Positions 27,398-35,577 of a DNA stretch of 64,000 bases are shown here, one piece after another. Origin of the DNA: Novosphingobium sp. ERN07 (GTDB lineage: Bacteria > Pseudomonadota > Alphaproteobacteria > Sphingomonadales > Sphingomonadaceae); contig NZ_JABAID010000007.1 of assembly GCF_012641335.1 (NCBI RefSeq), positions 124,001 to 188,000 of the forward strand, in the 5' to 3' direction. A program made the translations under genes and the position numbers. Below the pieces are notes generated by a model. It made no database searches, was not told the origin of the DNA, and was given only the letters and a program-made list of their open reading frames with translations. The stretch's first letter is position 1. The number at the start of each line of letters is the position of its first letter.

Positions 27398-28414
27398 ATG
27401 ATGTCCGGCAAGTCAATCTTCAGCAAGAGCGCGCTGGCTGCGCTGGCGGTGGCCCTCGCGGCCACGACCGTCTCTTCGCAGGTCGCAGCGCAGGAGAGCC
27501 AGCAGCGCGGTGAGCGTGGCGGCCAGAGCACCAATCGTGGCGACTGGGGCGGCGGTAACCGCGGCGGAGAACGTGGCGGCGGCAACTGGTCGCGCGGCAC
27601 TCAGCAGGCTCCGCAAGCCCGCCCGCAGCAAACGCCACAGGTTCGGGCTGACCGTCCCGCCTCGACAAACTGGCGCAACAACGGCAATGTCGAAGGTCGC
27701 TGGCGTTCCGGTGCGGAAGACCGTACTCCGACCCAACGCCCGGTCGCGCCTGCGGTTATCCCACAGCGGGCCACGCCTCCCGCCACGGCAACCGCCCGTC
27801 AGGCTCCGGCGCAGCGCGGATGGGACGGCACCCGCTGGAACGGAACAAATCCTGGCCGCAACAACGGTACTTCGGATCGCGGCACCTGGAACCGCGACCG
27901 CAATGACAACGATGGGCGTGACCGGAACTGGAATGGCCGCAACCCGTCCTATTCAGACCGTGAGCGGAACCGTGATTATCGGGATCGCAACGATAACTGG
28001 CGCAATGACAACCGGCGGTATGACAACAACTGGCGCAACGACAACCGGCGCGGGGACAACTGGCGCGGCGACAATGGTCGCAGCAGCTATCGCGGAGACT
28101 ATCGCCGCTGGAGCAACGATTGGCGGCGCGACAACCGCTATGACTGGGGCCGCTATCGTGCGGCGAACCGGGGCATCTATCGACTGCCCAGCTATTACGC
28201 GCCGTATCGCGGGTGGAACTACAACCGTGTTTCCATCGGGATATTCCTGAATTCAGGCTTCTATGGTCGCAATTACTGGATCAACGATCCGTGGGCCTAT
28301 CGCCTGCCGCCGGCCTATGGCCCGTATCGCTGGGTCCGCTACTGGGACGACGTGCTGCTGGTGGACGTCTATTCAGGCGAAGTGGTGGACGTGATCCAGA
28401 ACTTCTTCTGGTAA
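27398..28414 (+). CDS. RcnB-like secreted protein with Asn/Arg/Asp-rich insert
   Basis: A 338-residue exported protein with a signal peptide (about 1-33, ending QVAAQ). A long low-complexity stretch (about 35-255) rich in Gly, Arg, Asn, Asp and Trp follows. The C-terminal domain holds YRLPPAYGPYRWVRYWDDV and LLVDVYSGEVVDVIQ, the signature of the RcnB family, whose E. coli member is a periplasmic nickel/cobalt homeostasis factor. GGGAAAGG precedes the ATG at 27398. A metal role is only a family-level inference; the insert resembles intrinsically disordered cell-surface proteins. Confidence 0.82.
   Translation: MMSGKSIFSKSALAALAVALAATTVSSQVAAQESQQRGERGGQSTNRGDWGGGNRGGERGGGNWSRGTQQAPQARPQQTPQVRADRPASTNWRNNGNVEGRWRSGAEDRTPTQRPVAPAVIPQRATPPATATARQAPAQRGWDGTRWNGTNPGRNNGTSDRGTWNRDRNDNDGRDRNWNGRNPSYSDRERNRDYRDRNDNWRNDNRRYDNNWRNDNRRGDNWRGDNGRSSYRGDYRRWSNDWRRDNRYDWGRYRAANRGIYRLPSYYAPYRGWNYNRVSIGIFLNSGFYGRNYWINDPWAYRLPPAYGPYRWVRYWDDVLLVDVYSGEVVDVIQNFFW
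27995..28080 (+). repeat. In-frame 30-33-bp coding repeats in the RcnB-like gene
   Basis: Three imperfect copies of a unit starting AACTGGCGCAAYGACAAC begin at 27995, 28028 and 28058 (spacing 33 and 30 bases). They encode NWRNDNRR-like peptides. Spacing in multiples of three keeps the frame, consistent with expansion or contraction by slippage or recombination. Confidence 0.75.
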
Positions 28415-28436
28415 TCCGGCATCATTCTCTAGAAGC

Positions 28437-28472
28437 AAAAGCCCTCCTGACTTCCGTCAAGAGGGCTTTTCT
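28437..28472 (+). terminator. Rho-independent terminator after the RcnB-like gene
   Basis: Perfect 10-bp stem (AAAAGCCCTC, 28437-28446; GAGGGCTTTT, 28461-28470) with a 14-base loop. The symmetrical A/T ends allow function in both directions, serving also the convergent MarR-like gene. Confidence 0.88.
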
Positions 28473-28496
28473 TTGGCGATTGTCCGCAGCACCAGC

Positions 28497-28877
28497 TTAT
28501 CCCGGCAACCCGCCTGCAATCGCGCGCAAGATGTTGCGCATCATCTCGTGCCCTTCTTCAGTCAGCCGAACATAACGGCGGCGGGCGTCAGCGTTGTCGG
28601 CGATGCGGTATATCAGCCCCTCCTGCTCCAGCCGCGCGATCCATCGCAGAATCGTGGTCGATGGAACGCCCGCATCCAAGCAAACCGACGAGACCTGCAC
28701 TTCGGTTCGACGGCGGTCCGCGATGTATAGATCAAGAAGAATATCCCAGCCAGGTTCTCCAAAAAGCCCTCTGCGCGCACCAGCGACATCACGCTTTCTA
28801 CGAAGGCCATAGAGCGCTACGGCAAGTTTGAGACTTTCCAGTTCAGGGTCAGCCAAGGCGTCCAAACAAAACTCCAT
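28497..28877 (-). CDS. MarR-like winged-helix transcriptional regulator
   Basis: A 126-residue DNA-binding protein. The winged-helix core is EPGWDILLDLYIADRRRTEV, then VSSVCLDAGVPSTTILRWIARLEQEGLI (recognition helix). The wing DARRRYVRLTEEGHEMM is typical of MarR or of the related winged-helix group. The ATG at 28877 is preferred to a TTG at 28889; neither has a good ribosome binding site. It is divergent from the 2OG-Fe(II) oxygenase gene across 242 bases, so that gene may be a target. The ligand is unknown. Confidence 0.8.
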   Translation of the reverse strand: MEFCLDALADPELESLKLAVALYGLRRKRDVAGARRGLFGEPGWDILLDLYIADRRRTEVQVSSVCLDAGVPSTTILRWIARLEQEGLIYRIADNADARRRYVRLTEEGHEMMRNILRAIAGGLPG

Positions 28878-29119
28878 TCGGCAAACCAACGCTCATGACG
28901 GTGGAACCCCGTCTTCAGAATCGACATTTGGGTAACGCACCCATCTACGCCCATGTCGAAACTTATGATCGTTCAGCGACCGACAAGTGATAACAAACTG
29001 TGGTTTTGGTTAACTCAAAGATGCGAGAAATGCTTGAGGAAATCTGTATTAACCGTCCACTTCGGACTAAATGACAGAGCTTGCACCACTCAACGCATTG
29101 ACGCAGAACGGTTCCCGAA

Positions 29120-29797
29120 ATGGCAATTTTTGCAAAGAAAAAGTCTGCCTCGTTGGAAACACTTACCCTGAAACGCGTCGGTGAACTGGTTCGCAAAAGG
29201 CTGACGCAGGATCCGGGCGCCTATCAACTGCCGGTCGATGGCCTCGAAATTTTTGGTGTGGCACGATTTTTTTCTGAGACTGAATGCAATCGCCTCATCG
29301 CGATCGTCGATTCCGTCGCTCGCCCTTCGCCAACCTACAAGGGCACCGATGCAACAGGCCGAACCAGTTTCACCGGAGATGTCGATCCGAACGATCCTTT
29401 CATCATCATGCTGCAACGCAGGATCGACGATCTGATCGGCATCGACCCTGCATTTGGCGAAACGATCCAGGGCCAGCGTTATCACCCCGGTCAGGAGTTT
29501 CGCGGGCACTACGACCACTTTTTGCCATCGCAACCCTTCTGGGATTTGGAACAAAGGCGTGGCGGTCAGCGTAGCTGGACGGCAATGGCGTATCTCAACG
29601 CCGTTGAAGAAGGCGGCACGACCGACTTCACCCGCGTCGATCTTTCCATCCCGCCCCAGCCGGGCGCCCTGCTGATCTGGAACAACATGAAGCCCGATGG
29701 CACTCCCAATCCCAATGCCATGCACGCCGGAATGCCCGTGGTTCGCGGCGTCAAATATGTGCTGACCAAATGGTATCGCGCGCGGGCATGGAACTGA
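29120..29797 (+). CDS. 2-oxoglutarate/Fe(II)-dependent oxygenase (prolyl 4-hydroxylase-like)
   Basis: A 225-residue P4Hc-type dioxygenase. QRYHPGQEFRGHYDHF contains the HxD iron ligands. The distal His lies in NAMHAGMPVVRGVKYVLTKWYR, which also supplies the Lys that binds 2-oxoglutarate. WTAMAYLNAVEEGGTTDF is a strongly conserved family segment. No signal peptide is present, so it is cytoplasmic. It is followed after four bases by a DUF885 lipoprotein gene, suggesting cotranscription. The hydroxylated target is unknown. Confidence 0.88.
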   Translation: MAIFAKKKSASLETLTLKRVGELVRKRLTQDPGAYQLPVDGLEIFGVARFFSETECNRLIAIVDSVARPSPTYKGTDATGRTSFTGDVDPNDPFIIMLQRRIDDLIGIDPAFGETIQGQRYHPGQEFRGHYDHFLPSQPFWDLEQRRGGQRSWTAMAYLNAVEEGGTTDFTRVDLSIPPQPGALLIWNNMKPDGTPNPNAMHAGMPVVRGVKYVLTKWYRARAWN

Positions 29798-29801
29798 GCA
29801 G

Positions 29802-31673
29802 GTGGCGGTGAAACCAAATCGGCTGCTTGGCCGGGCGCTGCTTGCCATTGCCGTTGCCAGCACCGCATCTGCTTGCGCAAGTGCAGATAGCCAACGCCCG
29901 GCACCTAGGCCGGAAGCCGCTGCCACTGCAAAGATTGATGCTCCACTGGCGCGGCCTGCGGTGCCCGCAAACGTGGCGCTCGACCGGCTTTTCGCGGCGG
30001 ACCTGCACCAAAGCCTCGCGCTTGATCCGCTGGGGGCATTGCAGCAGGGCAAACGCGTTCCCACCAGCCAGTTCCTGCTGCTGTTCACGCCGCAACTGGC
30101 GCGTGAGCGGCGCGAAGCCAACAGCCGCCTGCTGAGTGAACTGGGCGATATCGCGCCCGATCAGCTTGATGAAGGGCACCGAATTTCGCGCGCGGTGATG
30201 CTTGATGCCAAACAGGCCGAGCAAGCGCTGCTGTCGCCTGAATCGCTGGCACTTACCGAAGTGCAGCCGTTCAATCACTTCGGCGGCTTTCACGTTTCCT
30301 ATCCTGAACTGTCCTCGCCCGGCAGTGGTCTGGTGCTGGAAAACGCAGGCGATTTCGAATTGCTGATCGAACGGCACAGCGCCCTGCCGAAAGTGTTCGA
30401 CGCCGCAATTGCCCGTTTTCGCGAAGGCATGGCTGCCGGAACCACCGAACCGCGCCTGACCGTGGACAACATGATCACGCAGATCAATGCGCTGCTGGCC
30501 CAGCCGGTTGACCGGTCTCCTTTCATGTCGCCTGCGCGCAGCTTTCCCGAAAGCATGAGTCCGGCCCAGCGCAACCAGATGCGGCATGATCTGCACGATG
30601 TCACCGCAAAGGTCGTCTATCCCGCCTATCGCAACCTGCGGCGCTTCCTTGCGGAGGAGTATCGTCCGGTTGCCCGCGAAACGGTGGGGCTTTCAGCGCT
30701 GCCCGGCGGCATGGCGCTCTATCGGCGGCTGGTGCGGATGAACACGACGCTGGACCTTGATCCAGCCGCCGTTCACGAACTGGGCCTTGGCGAAGTGGCG
30801 CGCATCCAGCGCGATATGGACCGGGTGAAAGGCGAACTGGGCTTTACCGGGCCGCTGCGCGCGTTCTTCGATCACGTCCGCACCGATCCCAAATACCACC
30901 CCCGGACCGAGGCCGAACTATCCGAAGGCTTTCGCGCAATCGGGCGCAAGGTGGATGAGCTGGCCCCGCGCTATTTCCTGCACCTGCCGCGCACACCGTT
31001 GCAAATCCAATCTTACCCGCCCTACCGCGCCAAGTTCGAAGCGGGCGGCTCCTATGCGCAAGGTTCGCCCGATGGACGCTTGCCCGGCACGTTCTTCTTC
31101 AACACCTATGACCTGAAAAGCCGCTTCCTGACCGGGATCGCCACGCTCTATCTGCATGAAGGCGCGCCGGGACATCACTTCCAGATCAGCCTCGCGCAAG
31201 AGAACACCACCCTCCCCGATTTCCAGCGGTTCGGCGGCAACACCGCCTATATCGAGGGCTGGGCGCTCTATGCCGAAACCTTGGGTTACGAGATGGGGTT
31301 CTACAAAGACCCGATGCAGCACTGGGGCACGCTGGACGACGAAATGCTGCGAGCAATGCGGCTGGTGGTCGATACCGGCCTGCACACCAAAGGCTGGAGC
31401 CGAGATCAGGCCGTGGACTACATGCTCGCCAATTCGGGAATGGGCCGCAGCGATGCTGAAGCGGAGGTAGATCGCTACGTAGCCATTCCGGGACAGGCAC
31501 TGTCCTACAAGATCGGGGCTTTGACAATCCAGCGGCTGCGCAAGGAGGCCGAAGCCGCTTTGGGCGGACGCTTCGACATCCGCCAGTTCCACGATCAGAT
31601 TTTGGGCAGCGGGGCCTTGCCGATGCAGGTGCTTGAAGCCAAAGTGCGCCGGTGGATTGCGGCGAACCGATAG
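29802..31673 (+). CDS. DUF885 family lipoprotein, probable metallohydrolase
   Basis: About 623 residues, starting at GTG 29802 (a second GTG lies at 29808). The signal peptide ends in a lipobox-like ASTASAC, so it is probably lipidated. The DUF885 signature FLTGIATLYLHEGAPGHHFQ holds an HExxPGH zinc-binding motif, and IEGWALYAETLGYEMGFY supplies the downstream Glu. ALPGGMALYRRLVRMNTT is also conserved. It is likely a periplasmic peptidase or carboxypeptidase-like enzyme. The substrate is unknown. Confidence 0.88.
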   Translation: MAVKPNRLLGRALLAIAVASTASACASADSQRPAPRPEAAATAKIDAPLARPAVPANVALDRLFAADLHQSLALDPLGALQQGKRVPTSQFLLLFTPQLARERREANSRLLSELGDIAPDQLDEGHRISRAVMLDAKQAEQALLSPESLALTEVQPFNHFGGFHVSYPELSSPGSGLVLENAGDFELLIERHSALPKVFDAAIARFREGMAAGTTEPRLTVDNMITQINALLAQPVDRSPFMSPARSFPESMSPAQRNQMRHDLHDVTAKVVYPAYRNLRRFLAEEYRPVARETVGLSALPGGMALYRRLVRMNTTLDLDPAAVHELGLGEVARIQRDMDRVKGELGFTGPLRAFFDHVRTDPKYHPRTEAELSEGFRAIGRKVDELAPRYFLHLPRTPLQIQSYPPYRAKFEAGGSYAQGSPDGRLPGTFFFNTYDLKSRFLTGIATLYLHEGAPGHHFQISLAQENTTLPDFQRFGGNTAYIEGWALYAETLGYEMGFYKDPMQHWGTLDDEMLRAMRLVVDTGLHTKGWSRDQAVDYMLANSGMGRSDAEAEVDRYVAIPGQALSYKIGALTIQRLRKEAEAALGGRFDIRQFHDQILGSGALPMQVLEAKVRRWIAANR

Positions 31674-31703
31674 CGCCGCTTGGGGGACGAACGGGGGCCC
31701 GAT

Positions 31704-32111
31704 ATGTTGAGCTACTTCGCGGCGGCATTGCCGCATTTTCTAGCCTATTTCGGCGGCGCTCTGGCGTTGGCAGTCCTGTTCCTATTCCTTTATGCCAAGG
31801 CCACGCCGCATCGTGAGTTCGCGCTAATCCGTGATGGCAATGTGGCGGCGGCTACGCAGCTTTCCGGCACATTCCTCGGCTTTGCCGCTCCGGCAGCCGT
31901 GATCATCGCCAATTCGGTGAGCCTTGCCGACATGCTGCTGTGGAGTGCAGTGGCAGGCGTGGTGCAGCTTCTGGTCTTCGTGGTGATCGCACGCTTCCTG
32001 TTCCGCGCCATATCTGACCGGATCACCGAAGGCTGCATCGCTTCGGGCCAGTTCGTTGGCGGGATGAGCCTTGGCGTGGGCATCCTTCAAGCTGCCTGCA
32101 TGGTGCCCTGA
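31704..32111 (+). CDS. DUF350 family membrane protein (YjfL-like)
   Basis: A 135-residue protein with four predicted membrane helices (ALPHFLAYFGGALALAVLFL; AATQLSGTFLGFAAPAAVI; ADMLLWSAVAGVVQLLVFVV; FVGGMSLGVGILQAACM). Glycine-rich patterns such as GNVAAATQLSG and SGQFVGGMSLGVGI are typical of DUF350. GGGGG precedes the ATG by about six bases. It leads a three-gene set with a YgiB-like lipoprotein and a glutathionylspermidine-synthase-like enzyme, the same trio seen around yjfL-yjfM-yjfC in enterobacteria. Confidence 0.88.
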   Translation: MLSYFAAALPHFLAYFGGALALAVLFLFLYAKATPHREFALIRDGNVAAATQLSGTFLGFAAPAAVIIANSVSLADMLLWSAVAGVVQLLVFVVIARFLFRAISDRITEGCIASGQFVGGMSLGVGILQAACMVP

Positions 32112-32114
32112 GCG

Positions 32115-32513
32115 ATGAAAAAGCAACTCGTGCTGACCACGGCGATGGCAGCAACGCTGGCGGGCTGTTCTGGCAGCAACACCGATTGGGACGATGGCGT
32201 GATGGCAGACCGCGATACCGCCGTCTGCGTCGATCAGGATGGCCGCCGTATTCCCGACCAGAACTGCCACAGCACACGCACTGGCGGGGTCGGCAGTTCG
32301 TTCTTCTGGTACTATGTCGGGCGCGGTTCCCGCGTGCCCTACATGGGCGATCCGGTGCGTGATCCCAGCTATGGCTACAAGGGCAGCTATTTCCCGACCA
32401 AGGGCGTGAACTATGCGGAGGCCCCCGCGGCGTCCAACATGGTCCGCAGCAAACCGGTTTCGCGCGGCGGGTTCGGATCAAAGGGCAAATTCTTCGGCGG
32501 TAGCTGGTCCTGA
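32115..32513 (+). CDS. Small YgiB/DUF1190-like lipoprotein
   Basis: A 132-residue lipoprotein: signal peptide with lipobox ATLAGC (Cys about 18), then paired Cys residues (AVCVDQDGRRIPDQNCH), an aromatic stretch SSFFWYYVGRG, and a Gly/Ser-rich C-terminus ending FGSKGKFFGGSWS. It starts three bases after the DUF350 stop and ends three bases before the synthetase start. Assignment to the DUF1190/YgiB group is based on these features plus context. Confidence 0.75.
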   Translation: MKKQLVLTTAMAATLAGCSGSNTDWDDGVMADRDTAVCVDQDGRRIPDQNCHSTRTGGVGSSFFWYYVGRGSRVPYMGDPVRDPSYGYKGSYFPTKGVNYAEAPAASNMVRSKPVSRGGFGSKGKFFGGSWS

Positions 32514-32516
32514 TCG

Positions 32517-33662
32517 ATGCGCAGGTTGGCGCTGAAACCGCGTGCCGATTGGCAGGCTGCGGTCGCGGAACTGGGGCTGCTCTGGCACAGCGATGCCGAA
32601 GGCGCCTATTGGGACGAAAGCGCGGCCTATGCGTTTTCGATGGCGCAGATCGAGGTGATAGAGGACGCGACCGAGGCGGTTCACAGGCTCTACGTTGAAG
32701 CCGCCGATGTAATCGTGCGCGACGATCTGCTCATGTCGTCGTGCGGCATTCCCGCTGCATGGCACGGCCCGGTGCGCGAGGCTTGGCGGCGGCGTTCGCC
32801 CGCGCTTGATTTCGGGCGTTTCGATTTCGCCTGGGATGGCACGGGCGATCCAAAGCTGCTGGAATACAACTGCGATACGCCCACGTCGCTTCTGGAAACA
32901 TCGATCGTGCAGTGGTTCTGGAAGGAGGAGGTATTTCCCCAAGCCGACCAGTTCAACAGCCTGCATGAAAAGCTGCTGGCACGCTGGCAGACGATAGCGG
33001 GCGCACTGCCGGGACGTCGGGTGTGGTTCACGCACTTTGCCGACCATGCGCACGAAGACACGATGACCACCACCTACCTGCGCGATCTGGCTGGGCAAGC
33101 AGGGCTGGAAACGTTCGGCCTGCTGATCGATCAGATCGGAATTGATGCCGAAGGGCACATTCTTGATCAGGACGACTACCGTATCAGCGCGCTGTTCAAG
33201 CTCTATCCGTGGGAGTGGCTGGCGACAGAAGAGTTCGGCGCGGCTATTCTGCCGCACCTGCACGATACGGTGTGGCTGGAACCGGCATGGAAGATGCTGT
33301 GGAGCAACAAGGCGGTGCTGGCCGTGCTGTGGGACATGTTCCCCCGCCATCGCAACCTGCTGCCTGCTTCATTCATCCCCGGCGCGGTGGGGCCTGATTA
33401 TGTGGCCAAGCCGGTGCTGGCACGAGAGGGCGCGAACATCGAAGTCGTCAGCCACGGCGAAGTTCTGGCTCGGTCGGGCGGGAATTACGATGCCAGCCGC
33501 ATGGTGTTCCAGCAGCGCTATCCGCTGAAGGACTTTGGGCGCGGCTACCCGGTGCTGGGTAGCTGGGTGGTAGCGGGCGAAGCTGCCGGTCTTGGCATCC
33601 GCGAGGATGGCCTCATCACCGGCAACCGCGCCCGTTTTATCCCTCACATCATCGAGGACTGA
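32517..33662 (+). CDS. Glutathionylspermidine synthase-like ATP-grasp protein (YgiC/YjfC type)
   Basis: A 381-residue ATP-grasp ligase. Conserved segments include LLEYNCDTPTSLLETSIVQW (ATP/Mg region), HEDTMTTTYLRDLAGQAG, WLEPAWKMLWSNKAVLAVLW and KPVLAREGANI, with PVLGSWVVAGEAAGLGIRED near the end. YgiC-like proteins resemble the synthetase half of glutathionylspermidine synthase but lack the amidase half, as here. The true ligase reaction is not established. The tight operon with DUF350 and a YgiB-like lipoprotein suggests an envelope-linked peptide or polyamine modification. Confidence 0.9.
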   Translation: MRRLALKPRADWQAAVAELGLLWHSDAEGAYWDESAAYAFSMAQIEVIEDATEAVHRLYVEAADVIVRDDLLMSSCGIPAAWHGPVREAWRRRSPALDFGRFDFAWDGTGDPKLLEYNCDTPTSLLETSIVQWFWKEEVFPQADQFNSLHEKLLARWQTIAGALPGRRVWFTHFADHAHEDTMTTTYLRDLAGQAGLETFGLLIDQIGIDAEGHILDQDDYRISALFKLYPWEWLATEEFGAAILPHLHDTVWLEPAWKMLWSNKAVLAVLWDMFPRHRNLLPASFIPGAVGPDYVAKPVLAREGANIEVVSHGEVLARSGGNYDASRMVFQQRYPLKDFGRGYPVLGSWVVAGEAAGLGIREDGLITGNRARFIPHIIED

Positions 33663-33666
33663 CCGT

Positions 33667-35271
33667 TCAGTCCAGCGCCTCTGCAATCAGTTTGCGCGTA
33701 TTTTCAACGCCATAAAGCGCAATAAAGCTGCCCATCCGCGGACCGGCGCTGGAACCGAGCAGTGTTTCGTAAAGGCACTTGAACCAGTCGCGGAGTTGCT
33801 CGAACCCGTAGTGCGGGTCTTTGCCGATTTCGTAGACGATGTTTTGTAGCTCTTCTGCCGTTGCGTCGTCTGACGTCCCTGCCAGTTCCTCGTCGAGCGC
33901 GGCCAGAGCCTGCGCCTCGGTGCTCTCCGGCTTGCGACGCTGGAGTGTCGGCGCGATGAAATCGCGGTTGTAGGCCAGCGCGCGGGTTACGAGACCATCG
34001 AGGGCTGGATGCGCGGCTGGGTCAGCATTCTCGACATAATTGCCGAGGTAGGACCAGACCTGATCGCGGGTGGCTGATGCCCCCAGAACGCCGACCAGGT
34101 TGAGCAGCAAGCCGTAAGTTACCGGCAGTTTGTCGCCCTCGCCCACGGCCGGGCCATTGGTGCGCAGCAAGTGCCATACCGGATTGCCGAGTTGCTGTTC
34201 CACCGGCTGCGCTGGCAGCTTTTCGCGGAACTGCCAGTATTCGTCCACCGCGCGCGGGATGATGCCGACATGCAGCGACTTGGCGCTCTTGGGTTCGCGG
34301 AACAAGTAGAAGCCGAGGCTTTCCTCGCTGCCGTATTCCAGCCATTGTTCAATGGTCAGGCCATTGCCCTTGGACTTGGAGATCTTCTCGCCCTTCTCAT
34401 CGAGGAAGAGTTCGTAGATCAGGCCTTCGGGGCGCTGGCCGCCCAGCACGCGGGCGATCTTGCCGGATTGGGTTACGCTGTCGGTGAGATCCTTGCCGCA
34501 CATCTCGTAATCGACGCCGAGTGCGACCCAGCGCATCGCCCAATCGACCTTCCACTGCAACTTGGACCAGCCGCCGAGGATCGTGTGTTCTACACTTTCG
34601 CCATTGCTGTCGGTGAAGCGCACGATCCCGGCTTCGGCGTCCACCACCTCAACCGGCACTTGCAATACCTCGCCCGTGGTGGGCGAAACGGGAAGGACGG
34701 GGGAGTAGGTCTTCCGACGCTCTTCCCGCAGGGTGGGTAGCATGATGTCCATGATCGCCTGCCAGTGCCGCAGGACGTTCTTCAAGGCATCGTCAAAGCC
34801 GCCCGAATTGTAGCGGTCAGACGCGGAGACGAATTCATAATCGAAGCCAAAGCGATCAAGGAAATCGCGCAGCATCGCGTTGTTGTGGTGGGCGAAGCTC
34901 TCAAACTTCTCGAACGGATCGGGAATGCGGCTGAGCGGGTGGCCGAGGTGCGCATCGAGGAGCGCCTTATTGGGCACATTGTCGGGCACCTTGCGCAAGC
35001 CGTCCATGTCGTCAGAGAACGCGACGAGGCGCGTGGGGTGGCCGCCTGTCAACACTTCATAGGCGCGGCGAACGAGCGTGGTGCGCAGAACTTCCTGAAA
35101 CGTGCCGATGTGCGGCAGGCCCGAGGGGCCGTAGCCGGTTTCGAACAGGACCGGCACCAATTCGCCGGACGCATCGCGTTTGCCGCCGGGAAACCGCTTG
35201 ATCAGCTTGCGGGCTTCCTCGAAAGGCCATGCCTTGGAGGTCTGGGCGGCAGTGTGGATGGCATCTGTCAT
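33667..35271 (-). CDS. lysK: Lysyl-tRNA synthetase, class I
   Basis: Archaeal-type class I enzyme of 534 residues, common in alphaproteobacteria. ETGYGPSGLPHIGTFQE holds the HIGH-like motif (about 50), and KGEKISKSKGNGLTIEQW holds the KMSKS loop. The C-terminal helical anticodon region follows from about 350. It charges tRNA-Lys. It is convergent with the synthetase-like gene, four bases between stops. No class II lysS is in the window. Confidence 0.94.
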   Translation of the reverse strand: MTDAIHTAAQTSKAWPFEEARKLIKRFPGGKRDASGELVPVLFETGYGPSGLPHIGTFQEVLRTTLVRRAYEVLTGGHPTRLVAFSDDMDGLRKVPDNVPNKALLDAHLGHPLSRIPDPFEKFESFAHHNNAMLRDFLDRFGFDYEFVSASDRYNSGGFDDALKNVLRHWQAIMDIMLPTLREERRKTYSPVLPVSPTTGEVLQVPVEVVDAEAGIVRFTDSNGESVEHTILGGWSKLQWKVDWAMRWVALGVDYEMCGKDLTDSVTQSGKIARVLGGQRPEGLIYELFLDEKGEKISKSKGNGLTIEQWLEYGSEESLGFYLFREPKSAKSLHVGIIPRAVDEYWQFREKLPAQPVEQQLGNPVWHLLRTNGPAVGEGDKLPVTYGLLLNLVGVLGASATRDQVWSYLGNYVENADPAAHPALDGLVTRALAYNRDFIAPTLQRRKPESTEAQALAALDEELAGTSDDATAEELQNIVYEIGKDPHYGFEQLRDWFKCLYETLLGSSAGPRMGSFIALYGVENTRKLIAEALD

Positions 35272-35520
35272 AGTGCCCGCCCTTTTGCGCGGCTGTTCAG
35301 GTTTCGCAAGCGAAAGCTGAAGGGGTTTACACTGTTTACACGGTCCAGAGGGAAATAGTCAGCCTCCGTGCCGAGTGTCATGCAGCCCGACAAAACGGGC
35401 CACCGGAGCATGTCCGGGGCTTCGAAAAGGTGGCGAAAACATTGAGCGATAAGAGGCATTTGCACTGCCTATCACAGCCCCTACCTTGTAGGAAAATGCG
35501 GAAGCCGAAAACGACGAAAG
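35272..35520. other. Intergenic interval upstream of lysK and downstream of flagellin
   Basis: No credible gene. It contains a 9-bp direct repeat GTTTACACT/GTTTACACG at 35325-35342 and a small perfect hairpin of TTTCGC/GCGAAA at about 35312-35325, both within 75 bases of the lysK start. They could be part of the lysK leader or promoter. No -10/-35 pair is convincing. Confidence 0.4.
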
Positions 35521-35548
35521 GGCGGAACCGCGCTCACGCGGTCCCGCC
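35521..35548 (-). terminator. Strong hairpin after the flagellin gene
   Basis: Twelve-base-pair stem (arms 35521-35532 and 35537-35548, one wobble pair, loop CTCA) beginning about 30 bases past the flagellin stop. In the minus direction it is followed by CCTTTCGTCGTTTT. It is a likely terminator or mRNA stabiliser for an abundant transcript. Confidence 0.75.
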
Positions 35549-35577
35549 ACTCCCGTGGAGGTGCTTCTGAGGGAGGC

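Noticed and set aside
27995..28080. Repeats considered as a CRISPR array
   Set aside because: The units are in-frame coding repeats of 30-33 bases without unique spacers, inside the RcnB-like gene.
35325..35342. Direct repeat GTTTACACT/GTTTACACG upstream of lysK as an operator
   Set aside because: Only two copies and no recognised regulator; kept as a remark in the intergenic entry.
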